Positions 6,588 through 15,188 of a DNA stretch of 22,750 nt are shown here, piece after piece. The stretch is from contig DAOVMD010000004.1 in assembly GCA_030630935.1 (NCBI GenBank), forward strand, positions 1 to 22,750, given 5' to 3'. Below the pieces are notes generated by a model. The model saw only the letters and a program-made list of their open reading frames with translations. It made no database searches and was not told the DNA's origin. This DNA comes from Candidatus Mcinerneyibacteriota bacterium (GTDB lineage Bacteria; AUK180; JAQVHJ01). A program made the position numbers and the translations under genes. Each line of letters begins with the position of its first letter. Position 1 is the stretch's first letter.

Positions 6588-7730
6588 ATGAAAAAGAGTA
6601 TAGTAATTTTAGGTTCAACAGGTTCAATTGGAGTTAATACTCTCGAGGTGCTTAAGACATATCCTGATCGGTTTGAGATTAAATGTTTGATTGCAAACAC
6701 AAACTGGAAATTATTAAAGGAACAAGCTGATGAGTTTAAAGTAAAAACAGTAGGGATGTTTACTCCGTCATCAGCAGTTGTATTGAAACAAAATATTGGA
6801 GAAGACGTTACAGTACTAAACGGAGAGAGTGAGATCCTTGATTATCTAAATGAACCAGTTGATATAGTTGTTTCTGCATTAGTCGGTTGTGCCGGTTTAA
6901 AGCCGACATACCGCGCAATTGATTCCGGTTCGAACGTCTGTATTGCCAACAAGGAATCCATTGTAGTAGGAGGGGAGTTGATACTTCCGCTGGTAAACAG
7001 GAAAGGGATTAAGTTTGTTCCAATTGATTCCGAGCATTCTGCGATGTTCCAGATTCTGAATAAGTTTGGAAAATTAAATATAAAACGCGCAATTATAACA
7101 GCTTCCGGTGGTCCATTTTTCAGGCGGGAAGACTTATCGGAGATAAAAGTAACCGACGCCCTAAATCATCCTACCTGGGATATGGGTGCGAAGATAACGA
7201 TTGACTCTGCAACTTTAATGAATAAAGGTTTTGAGGTTATTGAAGCGCATTGGCTATTCGGTCTTGATTATGATAAGATTGAAGTTCTTGTTCATCCCCA
7301 GAGTATGGTTCATTCAATGGTAGAATATAAGGATGGCGGAATAGTTGCAATGATCTCCCCAACTGATATGAAGTTCCCAATCACATACAGCCTTTTCTAT
7401 CCTGAAGATATGGAGATACCGTTTCAGACTTTAGATTTCAGTCAGATTGAGACCTTGAATTTTTATCCGCCTGATTTAAAGAAGTTTCCACTATTAAACC
7501 TTGCTTATAAAGCCGGTAAATCCGGGGGGTCATACCCTGCAGTTTTAACAGGCGCTAATGATGTCGCAGTTGAATTATTCCTAAAAGAAAAGATTTCCTT
7601 TATTCAGATTTCGGAAATTATAAAAAAAGTTTTAGACAAACACAAATATGTTTCAAAAATAAATCTTGAGATACTCTTAGAAGAGATTAAGTGGGCTCAG
7701 GATTATGTTCGAGGTAAATATGACAATTGA
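6588..7730 (+). CDS. dxr: 1-deoxy-D-xylulose 5-phosphate reductoisomerase
   Basis: Second enzyme of the MEP isoprenoid pathway; it rearranges and reduces DXP to MEP using NADPH and a divalent metal. The Rossmann loop GSTGSIG is at residues 9-15. The metal and substrate segments NKES, PIDSEHSAMFQ, ASGGPF and HPTWDMGAKITIDSATLMNK are intact, followed by GFEVIEAHWLF. At 380 aa it is full length. The ribosome site before the ATG is weak, with only AAATGG-like sequence. It overlaps rseP by 11 nt. With ispG in the same run, it shows isoprenoids are made by the MEP route. Confidence 0.98.
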   Translation: MKKSIVILGSTGSIGVNTLEVLKTYPDRFEIKCLIANTNWKLLKEQADEFKVKTVGMFTPSSAVVLKQNIGEDVTVLNGESEILDYLNEPVDIVVSALVGCAGLKPTYRAIDSGSNVCIANKESIVVGGELILPLVNRKGIKFVPIDSEHSAMFQILNKFGKLNIKRAIITASGGPFFRREDLSEIKVTDALNHPTWDMGAKITIDSATLMNKGFEVIEAHWLFGLDYDKIEVLVHPQSMVHSMVEYKDGGIVAMISPTDMKFPITYSLFYPEDMEIPFQTLDFSQIETLNFYPPDLKKFPLLNLAYKAGKSGGSYPAVLTGANDVAVELFLKEKISFIQISEIIKKVLDKHKYVSKINLEILLEEIKWAQDYVRGKYDN

Positions 7731-9030
7731 TTTTTGGATTAATGTATTTAAGGCAGCTCTTGCTTTTACTTTATTAGTATGGTTTCATGAGCTGGGACAT
7801 TTTATTGCATGCAAATTGGTTGGGGTTCGAGTTGAAGTATTCTCAATAGGTTTTGTTCCAATCATAAAGAAGAAAATCGGTGAAACGGAATATGCAATTG
7901 GAGCAATTCCACTTGGTGGTTATATAAAGCCTGCAGGTGGTGACTTATCTGCAGATGCTGAATCAACCGGAGCTCCGGATGAGTTTCTTTCAAAAAACTT
8001 CTGGCAGAAGTCTTTTATACTATTAGCAGGGCCTTTAATGAATGTTGTATTGGCAATTTTCGTTTTCTGGGTAGTAGCTTTCTTTATTGGTGTCTCAGAA
8101 TTTCATCCTGATAATCGAATAGGTCAGCTTGAAAAGGATTATCCTGCTCTTGCTGCAGGGCTTGCAGAAGGGGACAGAATTCTGGAGATTAATCAGGTAA
8201 AAACCTCATCATGGGAAGAAGTTACAAAAAACATTAAAAAGAGCAATGGTAAACCTTTAGTCTTTAAAATTCAAAGAGATTCTAAGGAATTTGATTTGAC
8301 AATTACCCCCAAAAAAGATCCGCAATACGGAACTTATAGAATTGGAATAAAGCTATTTTTTGATCCTGTTATAGGAAAATTAGATAAGAACTCTCCTGCA
8401 TATAAAGCAGGTCTTCGTCGTTTTGATAAAATCATTGAAGTTAACGGCAGACCTATAAAGTCATTTCCAATGATTGCACCGTCTGAAAAACCATTAAACC
8501 TGAAAATTCAAAGAGAAAGCAAGGAACTTTCTTTTAAAATTATCCCTGAAAAAGAGGGAGGATTTAATTATTCCGGAGAATATGAAAAGCAGTTATCTTA
8601 CGGTCTAACTATTTATTTCCCAAGGAAGAAATTTACATTTGTTAATTCAATAAAATATAGTTTAAAAATGACGGGAGTCAGCTGTCTATTAATTATTCAG
8701 GCTTTGAAGATGATTGCGCAAAAGATTTCAATGGCAAAGCAGCTTGGTGGTCCCATATTAATTTCATATATTTTATATGAAACTTCAAAGAGTGGTTTAG
8801 CTGACTTATTAAGTATGATTGCATTATTAAGTGTAAACCTTGCTTTTATAAATTTGTTTCCTCTAATTATTATAACAGATGGTGGGCAGATTTCAATCTT
8901 TGCAATTGAAGCGTTGAGGAAGAAACGTTTTTCAGCTAAGAGTCGTGCAATATTAAACACGATAGGTTTCTTTCTTGTAATTTCTCTTGCAGTCTTTATA
9001 ATCGTAAATGATATAATCAGGTTTTTATGA
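7720..9030 (+). CDS. rseP: RIP metalloprotease RseP (site-2 protease)
   Basis: Inner-membrane zinc protease that cuts within transmembrane segments of anti-sigma factors and clears signal peptides. The HExxH zinc motif is at residues 23-27 (HELGH) in the first membrane helix. Two PDZ-like domains follow (about residues 125-205 and 210-285, with SPAYKAGLRRFDKIIEVNG in the second). C-terminal helices contain the third zinc ligand in NLFPLIIITDGGQ. That last motif departs from the usual NLLPIPVLDGGH by one extra residue, loss of a Pro, and Gln for His. ATG 7720 has GAGG at 7711-7714; an ATG at 7705 lacks a good site. The stop overlaps the ispG start (ATGA). Confidence 0.95.
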   Translation: MTIDFWINVFKAALAFTLLVWFHELGHFIACKLVGVRVEVFSIGFVPIIKKKIGETEYAIGAIPLGGYIKPAGGDLSADAESTGAPDEFLSKNFWQKSFILLAGPLMNVVLAIFVFWVVAFFIGVSEFHPDNRIGQLEKDYPALAAGLAEGDRILEINQVKTSSWEEVTKNIKKSNGKPLVFKIQRDSKEFDLTITPKKDPQYGTYRIGIKLFFDPVIGKLDKNSPAYKAGLRRFDKIIEVNGRPIKSFPMIAPSEKPLNLKIQRESKELSFKIIPEKEGGFNYSGEYEKQLSYGLTIYFPRKKFTFVNSIKYSLKMTGVSCLLIIQALKMIAQKISMAKQLGGPILISYILYETSKSGLADLLSMIALLSVNLAFINLFPLIIITDGGQISIFAIEALRKKRFSAKSRAILNTIGFFLVISLAVFIIVNDIIRFL

Positions 9031-10094
9031 TGTCAAGAACTAAGAAAGAAATAAAGATTGGCGGTATTTCCATCGGTGGTAGTGCCCCGATTGCCGTTCA
9101 GTCGATGACCAATACCAAAACTGCAGATATTAAGAAGACCGTCTCTCAGATTAAGCGTTTAGAACGTTTAGGTTGTGAGATTATTCGAGTAGCAGTACCT
9201 GATTTTGCATCTGCCAATGCACTTCCTGAGATTAAAAGGCGAATAAATATTCCATTAATTGCTGACATACATTTTGATTATCGCTTAGCAATTAAAAGTA
9301 TAGAGAATGGTGCAGATAAAATAAGGATCAATCCCGGAAATATTGGTGATAAGAAAAGGTTATTTAAAGTTCTTGATGCAGCGAAGAAATTTAAAGTTCC
9401 CATCAGGCTTGGAGTAAATTCAGGTTCAATTGAAAAGAGTATTTTAAAGAGATATAAACATCCTACTCCTGCAGCATTAGTTGAGAGTGTATTAAAATCC
9501 TTGAAGTTATTTGAGAGCAGGGACTTTACGGATATTGTAATATCGGTAAAATCATCAAATGTTCTTGACACAATTAAAGCATACGAGTTATTGGATAAGA
9601 AAGTCAGATACCCTCTTCATATCGGGATTACCGAAGCCGGAACCCGTTTTACCGGTGCTGTCCGATCTTCAACCGGTTTGGGAATTCTATTATTTAAAGG
9701 TATTGGGGACACTCTTCGTGTCTCATTAGCCGGGAATCCTGAATGGGAGATTATTACCGCATACCAGATATTACGATCTCTGGGTTTACGATCCGGCGGA
9801 GTAAAAATGATTGTCTGTCCAACTTGCGGCAGGACAGATATCCCTGTTGAAAAGATTGCTTCGAAAATTGAAAGATTAACCAGGTATCTAAAGGGCCCAA
9901 TTAAAATTGCCGTTATGGGCTGTGTGGTTAATGGTCCCGGTGAAGCTCGCGATGCAGATATTGGAATTGCCGGAAGTAAAGATCGTGCTGTAATTTTCAA
10001 GAAGGGAAAGATATTTAAAACCATTAAAACAAAAAATATAATTAACTCTTTTGTAAAAGAGATCGAACGTTATATTAGGGAGGAGTCAAAATGA
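9027..10094 (+). CDS. ispG: 4-hydroxy-3-methylbut-2-en-1-yl diphosphate synthase (IspG/GcpE)
   Basis: A [4Fe-4S] enzyme of the MEP pathway that converts MEcPP to HMBPP. It has the N-terminal TIM barrel (VQSMTNTKTADIKKTV, GCEIIRV, PLIADIHFDYRLAI) and the C-terminal iron-sulfur domain. Cluster ligands are Cys264 and Cys267 in CPTCGR and Cys299 in GCVVNGPGEA, with Glu306 as the fourth ligand. The 355-aa length matches the short, two-domain bacterial form. The first ATG overlaps the rseP stop by 4 nt; a second ATG directly follows. proS, often found next, is absent. Confidence 0.97.
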   Translation: MMSRTKKEIKIGGISIGGSAPIAVQSMTNTKTADIKKTVSQIKRLERLGCEIIRVAVPDFASANALPEIKRRINIPLIADIHFDYRLAIKSIENGADKIRINPGNIGDKKRLFKVLDAAKKFKVPIRLGVNSGSIEKSILKRYKHPTPAALVESVLKSLKLFESRDFTDIVISVKSSNVLDTIKAYELLDKKVRYPLHIGITEAGTRFTGAVRSSTGLGILLFKGIGDTLRVSLAGNPEWEIITAYQILRSLGLRSGGVKMIVCPTCGRTDIPVEKIASKIERLTRYLKGPIKIAVMGCVVNGPGEARDADIGIAGSKDRAVIFKKGKIFKTIKTKNIINSFVKEIERYIREESK

Positions 10095-10738
10095 AATTAA
10101 AGATAAGCTGCTTTTTAATTATTTTAGCACTAACAACTTTATTTCAACCAATTAATACTTTTGCAAAAGCAACACTTAATGATGCGATCAGCAAGTATGA
10201 ATCCGGCAAACTAACAGAAGCTTATAAAGCAATTAAGCAGCTCCTGGATTCCGGAGATAAACGGAAAAACGTATTCATTTACGGAGGGATCATTTTTTCG
10301 GATCTGGGCAAACACCAGGAATCAATAGAGATCCTATATAAAGGTCTTGCACTATTTCCGGATGACCATGGAATTCTCAAGATTATAGGACGGAACCTCC
10401 TGAGACAGGGCAGGTACCTTGAATCATTTGAAATATTAAAATCGATTATTTCAAAAGGAAATAAAGATTTTAAAGTAAGAGAATATACCGGTGATGCGGC
10501 AGTTGGGCTTGGCCGATATAAAGATGCAATCCATTATTATAATAGTGCCTTAAAATATAACCCTTCAGAAGCATGGGTATATATTAAGCTCGGTAGAGTT
10601 CAGAAGGCATTAAAGAAAAAGAAAGCGGCTTTTGGAAGTTTTAAACAAGCCTTGAAAATTTCAGAGGAAAAAGGCTTGCGATTAATTAAAACAGTAGCAC
10701 TCTACGAGTTAAAACAATTATCAGATAAAGATAAATAA
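10091..10738 (+). CDS. Exported TPR-repeat protein of unknown function
   Basis: A 215-aa protein with a Sec-type signal peptide (KLK, hydrophobic residues 6-20, cleavage probably after NTFA), so it should be periplasmic or surface-exposed. The mature part is helical, with about four tetratricopeptide repeats from residue 30 on; the clearest is GRYKDAIHYYNSALKYNPSE. TPRs mediate protein-protein contact, but no partner is indicated. A strong GGGAGGAG site (10078-10085) sits inside the end of ispG, and the ATG overlaps the ispG TGA by 4 nt. It occupies the position before nusA where rimP is normally found but shows no RimP similarity. Confidence 0.85.
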   Translation: MKLKISCFLIILALTTLFQPINTFAKATLNDAISKYESGKLTEAYKAIKQLLDSGDKRKNVFIYGGIIFSDLGKHQESIEILYKGLALFPDDHGILKIIGRNLLRQGRYLESFEILKSIISKGNKDFKVREYTGDAAVGLGRYKDAIHYYNSALKYNPSEAWVYIKLGRVQKALKKKKAAFGSFKQALKISEEKGLRLIKTVALYELKQLSDKDK

Positions 10739-10741
10739 TAC

Positions 10742-10770
10742 TTGATTTATCTATTGAAATATGTTAAAAT
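10742..10770 (+). promoter_or_regulatory. Predicted promoter of the nusA operon
   Basis: TTGATT at 10742-10747, a 17-nt spacer and TAAAAT at 10765-10770, with TGT before the -10 (extended -10 TGn). Start of transcription is expected near 10777, about 25 nt before the nusA ATG at 10802, which has GGAGAAAG upstream. The region is very AT-rich, so the -10 is less certain than at rplM. Confidence 0.55.
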
Positions 10771-10801
10771 TTAAAAATTAACTCTATTTAGGAGAAAGTT
10801 A

Positions 10802-12145
10802 ATGAAACAGAATTTAATAAGTGCAATTGAAGCTTTAGCAAGAGAGAAAGAATTTGACAAGGACTTTTTTATTGAAGCGATAAAAGATAGTATAATTGGT
10901 GGGATTGCCCGCACCTATAAAATGAAATACGAAACAGAGGACGAGGTTCCCATTACCGTAGAGGTTAATCTGGATATAGGAAGTATTGAGATTTTTGTAA
11001 CCAAGACAGTTGTAAAAGAAGTTCAAAATCAATTTTTTGAAATTCCAGCTGATGCTGCTGATCAATTCCAGAATACCCAAATCGGAGATGAGATAGTTGT
11101 CCGTTTAGCTATAGAAGACTTATCAAGATCAATAGTTGGGAAGATAAAGCAGATTCTTATAAATAAGATCAGGAAAAAAGAGTTATTAAAGCTTTATAAG
11201 GAATTTCAACAGACGAAATTAAATGCAGTTGTAACCGGGACAATTCAATCAGTAAAAGACGACCATGTAATTATTGATTTAGGAAATGTTATCGGGCATA
11301 TTTATCGCCGCGATCAGATTCCCGGTGAGAAATATCGAATTGGTGATAAGAAAAAAGTTTTTGTATATATGGTAAATTTCACTAAAAGTGATTGTGAGAT
11401 TCGAGTATCGAGAAGTATGCCAGAGCTTGTCAAGGGGCTTTTTGAGATGGAAGTTCCAGAGATTCAGGAGCGGATGGTTGAGATTGTAAAAATTGCCAGG
11501 TATCCCGGTAAGCGCACGAAGCTTGTCGTTTTATCATCTAATAAGAAGATAGACCCAGCCGGGGCATGTATTGGTGTTAAGGGTTCCCGGATAAAATCCA
11601 TAAAAGCTGAACTGGGAGAAGAGAAGATAGACGTATTCAAGTGGACAGAAGATATTGAAATATTTTTAAAAGAAGCATTTAAGCCTGTTGAGGTAATTTC
11701 ATTCCGTTTGTTCCCTGACGAGAAGCGAGTTCGAATTGTAGTATCCGGTGATCAGCTTGGAATGGTTATTGGCTCGGGTGGGAATAATATAAAATTAACT
11801 TCCCGATTACTTGGTTGGCACATTGATGCAATTTCAGAATTAGAATTAGCCAAGAAACTTGAAGAAGAGAATAACGCCAGAACCGACCGCCTTCAATATT
11901 TCATGAGTATTCCGGGTGTTGGAGAGAAGATAGCCTTACAATTAATTGAACTCGGTTATTTCTCAATTGAGAAACTTTCTCAACTAACAGAAGATGAGTT
12001 ATTAAAGATCAAAGGTGTTGGCAAGAAAGCAGCAAAGAATATCTTTTCATTTGTAAAAGAAGAAGTAAAACGGATACAAGCTAAAGAAGCAGAAGAAGCA
12101 AAAGAACCCTTAGAATCAGAAGTTGATAATGAGGCGAGTAAATAA
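10802..12145 (+). CDS. nusA: Transcription termination/antitermination factor NusA
   Basis: Binds RNA polymerase and nascent RNA to control pausing, termination and antitermination. Domains in order: N-terminal RNAP-binding domain (about 1-130), S1 domain (about 138-200), then KH1 with the PGKRTKLVVLSSN and IDPAGACIGVKGSRI motif, and KH2 with IGSGGNNIKLTSRLLGWHID. A helix-hairpin-helix region follows (about 375-430, IPGVGEKIALQLIELGYFSI) instead of the E. coli acidic repeats, with an acidic tail. The 447-aa length suits this type. GGAGAAAG lies just before the ATG. rimP, its usual upstream partner, is missing; infB follows after 24 nt. Confidence 0.97.
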   Translation: MKQNLISAIEALAREKEFDKDFFIEAIKDSIIGGIARTYKMKYETEDEVPITVEVNLDIGSIEIFVTKTVVKEVQNQFFEIPADAADQFQNTQIGDEIVVRLAIEDLSRSIVGKIKQILINKIRKKELLKLYKEFQQTKLNAVVTGTIQSVKDDHVIIDLGNVIGHIYRRDQIPGEKYRIGDKKKVFVYMVNFTKSDCEIRVSRSMPELVKGLFEMEVPEIQERMVEIVKIARYPGKRTKLVVLSSNKKIDPAGACIGVKGSRIKSIKAELGEEKIDVFKWTEDIEIFLKEAFKPVEVISFRLFPDEKRVRIVVSGDQLGMVIGSGGNNIKLTSRLLGWHIDAISELELAKKLEEENNARTDRLQYFMSIPGVGEKIALQLIELGYFSIEKLSQLTEDELLKIKGVGKKAAKNIFSFVKEEVKRIQAKEAEEAKEPLESEVDNEASK

Positions 12146-12169
12146 TTATAAAAAATAATGAGGTGACTC

Positions 12170-14404
12170 GTGGCGAAGAAGACAGCAAGCCATCGAACTA
12201 GAATTTATAAATTAGCGAAAGCGATCGGGATAGATACGAAGGAACTTTTAATCCGAATTAAGCGCGATTTCGGAATTGAGAAAAGTTCATCCTTAGATAC
12301 AATCGAGATAGCTTCAGCTGAGATTATTAAGAGGAAGATTCTAGGCGATCTAAAGCTTGAGAAAGCAAACCAGAAAACCCCGGAACAGAGATTAAGAGAG
12401 GTTAAAAGCACGCGTCGGAAAAAATCGGTTAAATCATCCAAGACCTCAAAATCGGAGAAATCACCTAAGAAATCAGCAAAACCAACTAAAAAAACGGCTA
12501 AACCTTCAAAGCCAACAAGGAAGAGATCCGCTGCATCAAAGGATGAGCAGGTCAAAAAGGTCAAGAAGGTAACTCGAGCGAAAAAAGGAAAACCGTCAGA
12601 AGTTTCAGAGACTGTAAAACCAAAAAGGCGCACTAAAAAAGTTTCGAAGAAGACACCAGCATTCGCAGCCGAGCCGCCGACGAAAAAAGTATTTACTCCA
12701 CCGACAATAAAGATTAAGAAAGAAACCATAATTAAGAAGAAGTATAAGAAAAAGAAAAAAGATTCAGACGATTCTCTAACCGCACCAAGTATTATTAAGA
12801 TTCCCCAAAATATTACGGTAAGTTCATTATCTGAAACGCTTGGGGTTGAGACTTCTGATATGATAGATAAGCTTATGCAGTTAGGGATAACTGCAAATAT
12901 AACCCAGCGTCTTGATGAAGAAGCAATTATTATGGTTTCATCTGAATTCGGTTTTGATATAGAGATCGAAGAAATTTTTAAAGAACCTGTTTTGGAAGTT
13001 GCGGATAAGGAAGTCATAAAGGGTCTTCCCCGTTCTCCGATAGTTACGGTTATGGGTCATGTTGATCACGGTAAAACAACTCTTCTTGATGTTTTAAGAA
13101 ACACATCTGTTGTAGATAAGGAGGTGGGTAAGATTACCCAGAAGATAGGAGCATCTATATTACAGACTCCAAACGGGGAAATTGTTTTCTTAGATACTCC
13201 CGGTCATGAAGCGTTTACAACAATCCGGGCTCGTGGAGCACAGGTTACGGATATTGTAATTCTTGTAGTTGCTGCAGATGACGGAATTATGCCTCAGACA
13301 ATTGAGGCGATCAATCATTCAAAAGCTGCCGGTATCCCGATTATTGTAGCGATTAATAAAATTGATGTTTCCAATGCAAATATTGATAAGGTCAAGACAG
13401 AACTTTCGGAACAAGGCCTTGTTCCGGATTCTTGGGGTGGGAATACAACATGTATCGAAATATCAGCATTAAAGAAGATTAACCTGGAAGATCTTGTCAC
13501 GGCAATTCAATTAGAAGCTGAGCATTTAGATCTCACCGCCCCAATTGATGTTCCGGCTAGCGGGACGATTATAGAAGCAAAAAGAGATAAACGTTTTGGA
13601 AATGTCGGATCTTTAATAGTTCTCAATGGAACATTACAGATTGGTCAGACATTTGTATGCGGATTAACTTATGGTCGAGTTCGAATGATGTTTTCGGATA
13701 AAGGAGAACGCTTAAAATCTGTACTTCCCGCCACACCTATTGAATTAGTAGGGTTCAATGATCTTCCGGAACCAGGTGATATGTTATCAGTAGTTAAAAA
13801 TGAGAAGACCGCAAAGCAGATGATCCAGGAAAGGAAGAACAAACTTAGAACTGTAACCGGTGCGGTTGATTCCGGTCAGGAGATTACACTTGAAGATTTG
13901 TACTCAACTCTTGAGTTTGGTGAAGTTAAGCTTCTTAATTTAATTGTGAAGTGCGATTCTGTCGGGTCACTTGAAGCAGTGATAAGCTCACTCGATAATT
14001 TTCCATCAGATAAAATTAAATTAAATGTTATCCATAAAGGCATTGGCGGAATTACTGATAATGATGTCAAACTCGCTCAAGCATCTTCAGATACAATTAT
14101 TATTGCTTTTGATGTTCCGTTAATGTCCCGAGTTCACGACTTTGCAAAACGAGAAGGGATTCAGATAAAACAGTACAATATCATATATCATTTAATTGAA
14201 GAGATTAAACTTGCAATGGAAGGGTTATTATCTCCAATCGAGAAGGAAGTGGTTCTTGGTCATTCAGAAGTCAGAGATATCTTTAAGATTTCAAGACTCG
14301 GAACAATTGCAGGATGTTTTGTTTTAGACGGGGTGATTAAAAAATCTAATTTTATCCGAGTTCAAAGAAATGAAGAAACCATTTTTTCAGGGACCATCGA
14401 ATAA
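12170..14404 (+). CDS. infB: Translation initiation factor IF-2, cut short by an in-frame TAA
   Basis: GTPase that brings fMet-tRNA to the 30S subunit and promotes subunit joining. Two IF2-N modules (about residues 8-55 and 210-265) flank a Lys/Ser/Thr-rich linker. The G domain has GHVDHGKT (296-303), DTPGH (342-346) and NKID (396-399). The G2 loop reads GKITQKIGA (320-328), where the family normally has GGITQHIGA. Domains II, III and the start of C2 follow. Translation begins at GTG with GAGGTGA upstream. The frame stops at TAA 14402-14404, in place of the conserved Ser of the ES-L motif, but 45 further codons matching the IF-2 C-terminus continue in the same frame to 14542. The rest of the gene looks intact. 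A base error, recent mutation or readthrough are all open. Confidence 0.93.
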   Translation: MAKKTASHRTRIYKLAKAIGIDTKELLIRIKRDFGIEKSSSLDTIEIASAEIIKRKILGDLKLEKANQKTPEQRLREVKSTRRKKSVKSSKTSKSEKSPKKSAKPTKKTAKPSKPTRKRSAASKDEQVKKVKKVTRAKKGKPSEVSETVKPKRRTKKVSKKTPAFAAEPPTKKVFTPPTIKIKKETIIKKKYKKKKKDSDDSLTAPSIIKIPQNITVSSLSETLGVETSDMIDKLMQLGITANITQRLDEEAIIMVSSEFGFDIEIEEIFKEPVLEVADKEVIKGLPRSPIVTVMGHVDHGKTTLLDVLRNTSVVDKEVGKITQKIGASILQTPNGEIVFLDTPGHEAFTTIRARGAQVTDIVILVVAADDGIMPQTIEAINHSKAAGIPIIVAINKIDVSNANIDKVKTELSEQGLVPDSWGGNTTCIEISALKKINLEDLVTAIQLEAEHLDLTAPIDVPASGTIIEAKRDKRFGNVGSLIVLNGTLQIGQTFVCGLTYGRVRMMFSDKGERLKSVLPATPIELVGFNDLPEPGDMLSVVKNEKTAKQMIQERKNKLRTVTGAVDSGQEITLEDLYSTLEFGEVKLLNLIVKCDSVGSLEAVISSLDNFPSDKIKLNVIHKGIGGITDNDVKLAQASSDTIIIAFDVPLMSRVHDFAKREGIQIKQYNIIYHLIEEIKLAMEGLLSPIEKEVVLGHSEVRDIFKISRLGTIAGCFVLDGVIKKSNFIRVQRNEETIFSGTIE

Positions 14405-14542
14405 TTAAAGCATATTAAAGATGATGTTAAAGAAGTTAAGGCAGGTTTTGAATGTGGAATTAAGATTAAGAAATTTGACGCATTAGAACTGGGAGATATA
14501 ATTGAAGCTTATGAAATAGTTAAGGAGAAACAGAATATTTAA
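14402..14542 (+). pseudogene. infB: Detached C-terminal codons of infB after the premature TAA
   Basis: Directly after the TAA, in the same frame, are 45 codons ending at TAA 14540-14542. They encode [15 protein letters not shown] and [15 protein letters not shown], the standard end of the IF-2 C2 domain that binds formyl-methionyl-tRNA. No start codon with a ribosome site lies at the beginning, so this piece would not be translated independently. Full conservation implies it was under selection until very recently, or still is. A single C-to-A change (TCA Ser to TAA) would explain it. Confidence 0.85.
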
Positions 14543-14544
14543 TA

Positions 14545-14829
14545 ATGTTTATTGGCTTGATAAAACTTAATTTAACGATTAATTTACAGATAAGCTCTTT
14601 AAAAGATAAAAGAAGAATTGTAAAAGGAATAAAAGATAAATTAAGGAATTCCTTTAATATCTCTATAAGTGAGATTGACCAGCTCGACAAATATTATCAA
14701 GCAGGTTTAGGTATTTCCTTAGTTTCAAATGATAAGAAGACCATAAACACGGTGATAGGCCGTATTTTAAATACAATGGAGAACATGAGTTCAGTAACAA
14801 TTGAAAATATAGAAACCGAGATTTTATAG
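14545..14829 (+). CDS. ylxP: DUF503 family protein (YlxP-like)
   Basis: A small (94 aa) cytoplasmic protein of the DUF503 family; the family is found beside infB-rbfA in many bacteria and its role is not established, though ribosome-related function has been suggested from context. Family features are visible: GLIKLNLTI, SLKDKRRIVKGIKDKLRN, the EIDQLDKYYQAGLGISLVSND stretch and a C-terminal helix. It starts 2 nt after the end of the infB tail (TAA TA ATG), so normal infB termination at 14542 would feed straight into it. It ends in TAG, whose last G begins the rbfA GTG. Confidence 0.9.
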   Translation: MFIGLIKLNLTINLQISSLKDKRRIVKGIKDKLRNSFNISISEIDQLDKYYQAGLGISLVSNDKKTINTVIGRILNTMENMSSVTIENIETEIL

Positions 14830-15188
14830 TGAATAAAAATCCTCATCGCATTGAGCGCTTACAGCATTTATTTCAAACTGAAATAAGTAGAATAATAGAA
14901 AGGGATTTAAAGGACCCGAGAGTTAAGATGCTTTCGATTACGCGTGTAATAATTTCAAGAGATTTGAGTTTGGCACGTGTTTACTTTAGTACATTTCAAG
15001 AATCTACTGCTGAAAAGTGCCTTGAAGGTTTCAATAGTGGTTCTGGATTTATTCATAGGCTACTATTGAAGAGATTGATTTTGAAACATATTCCCGAACT
15101 TAAATTTTACATTGATACTTCAATTAAGTATGCAAGGTATATGGAAGATAAGTTGAAAAAAATAGTAGAAGGTTCAGAGAATGATTAA
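14829..15188 (+). CDS. rbfA: 30S ribosome-binding factor A
   Basis: A KH-fold assembly factor that matures the 16S rRNA 5' end region of the 30S subunit. The 119-aa protein has the family pattern: RIERLQHLFQTEISRIIERD, DPRVKMLSITRVIISRDLSLARVYFS, and the final FYIDTSIKYARYMEDKLKKI. It starts at GTG sharing one base with the ylxP TAG; no strong ribosome site is seen, suggesting translational coupling. It overlaps nrnA by 8 nt. Confidence 0.96.
   Translation: MNKNPHRIERLQHLFQTEISRIIERDLKDPRVKMLSITRVIISRDLSLARVYFSTFQESTAEKCLEGFNSGSGFIHRLLLKRLILKHIPELKFYIDTSIKYARYMEDKLKKIVEGSEND

Noticed and set aside
12205-13017. Long (270-codon) open frame antisense to infB
   Set aside because: It mirrors the Lys/Ser-rich linker and IF2-N coding sequence, where antisense stops are rare, and has no family resemblance or ribosome site.
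14402-14404. TAA reassigned as a sense codon in this organism
   Set aside because: More than fifteen other genes in the window end with TAA at the expected C-terminus, so TAA is a normal stop.
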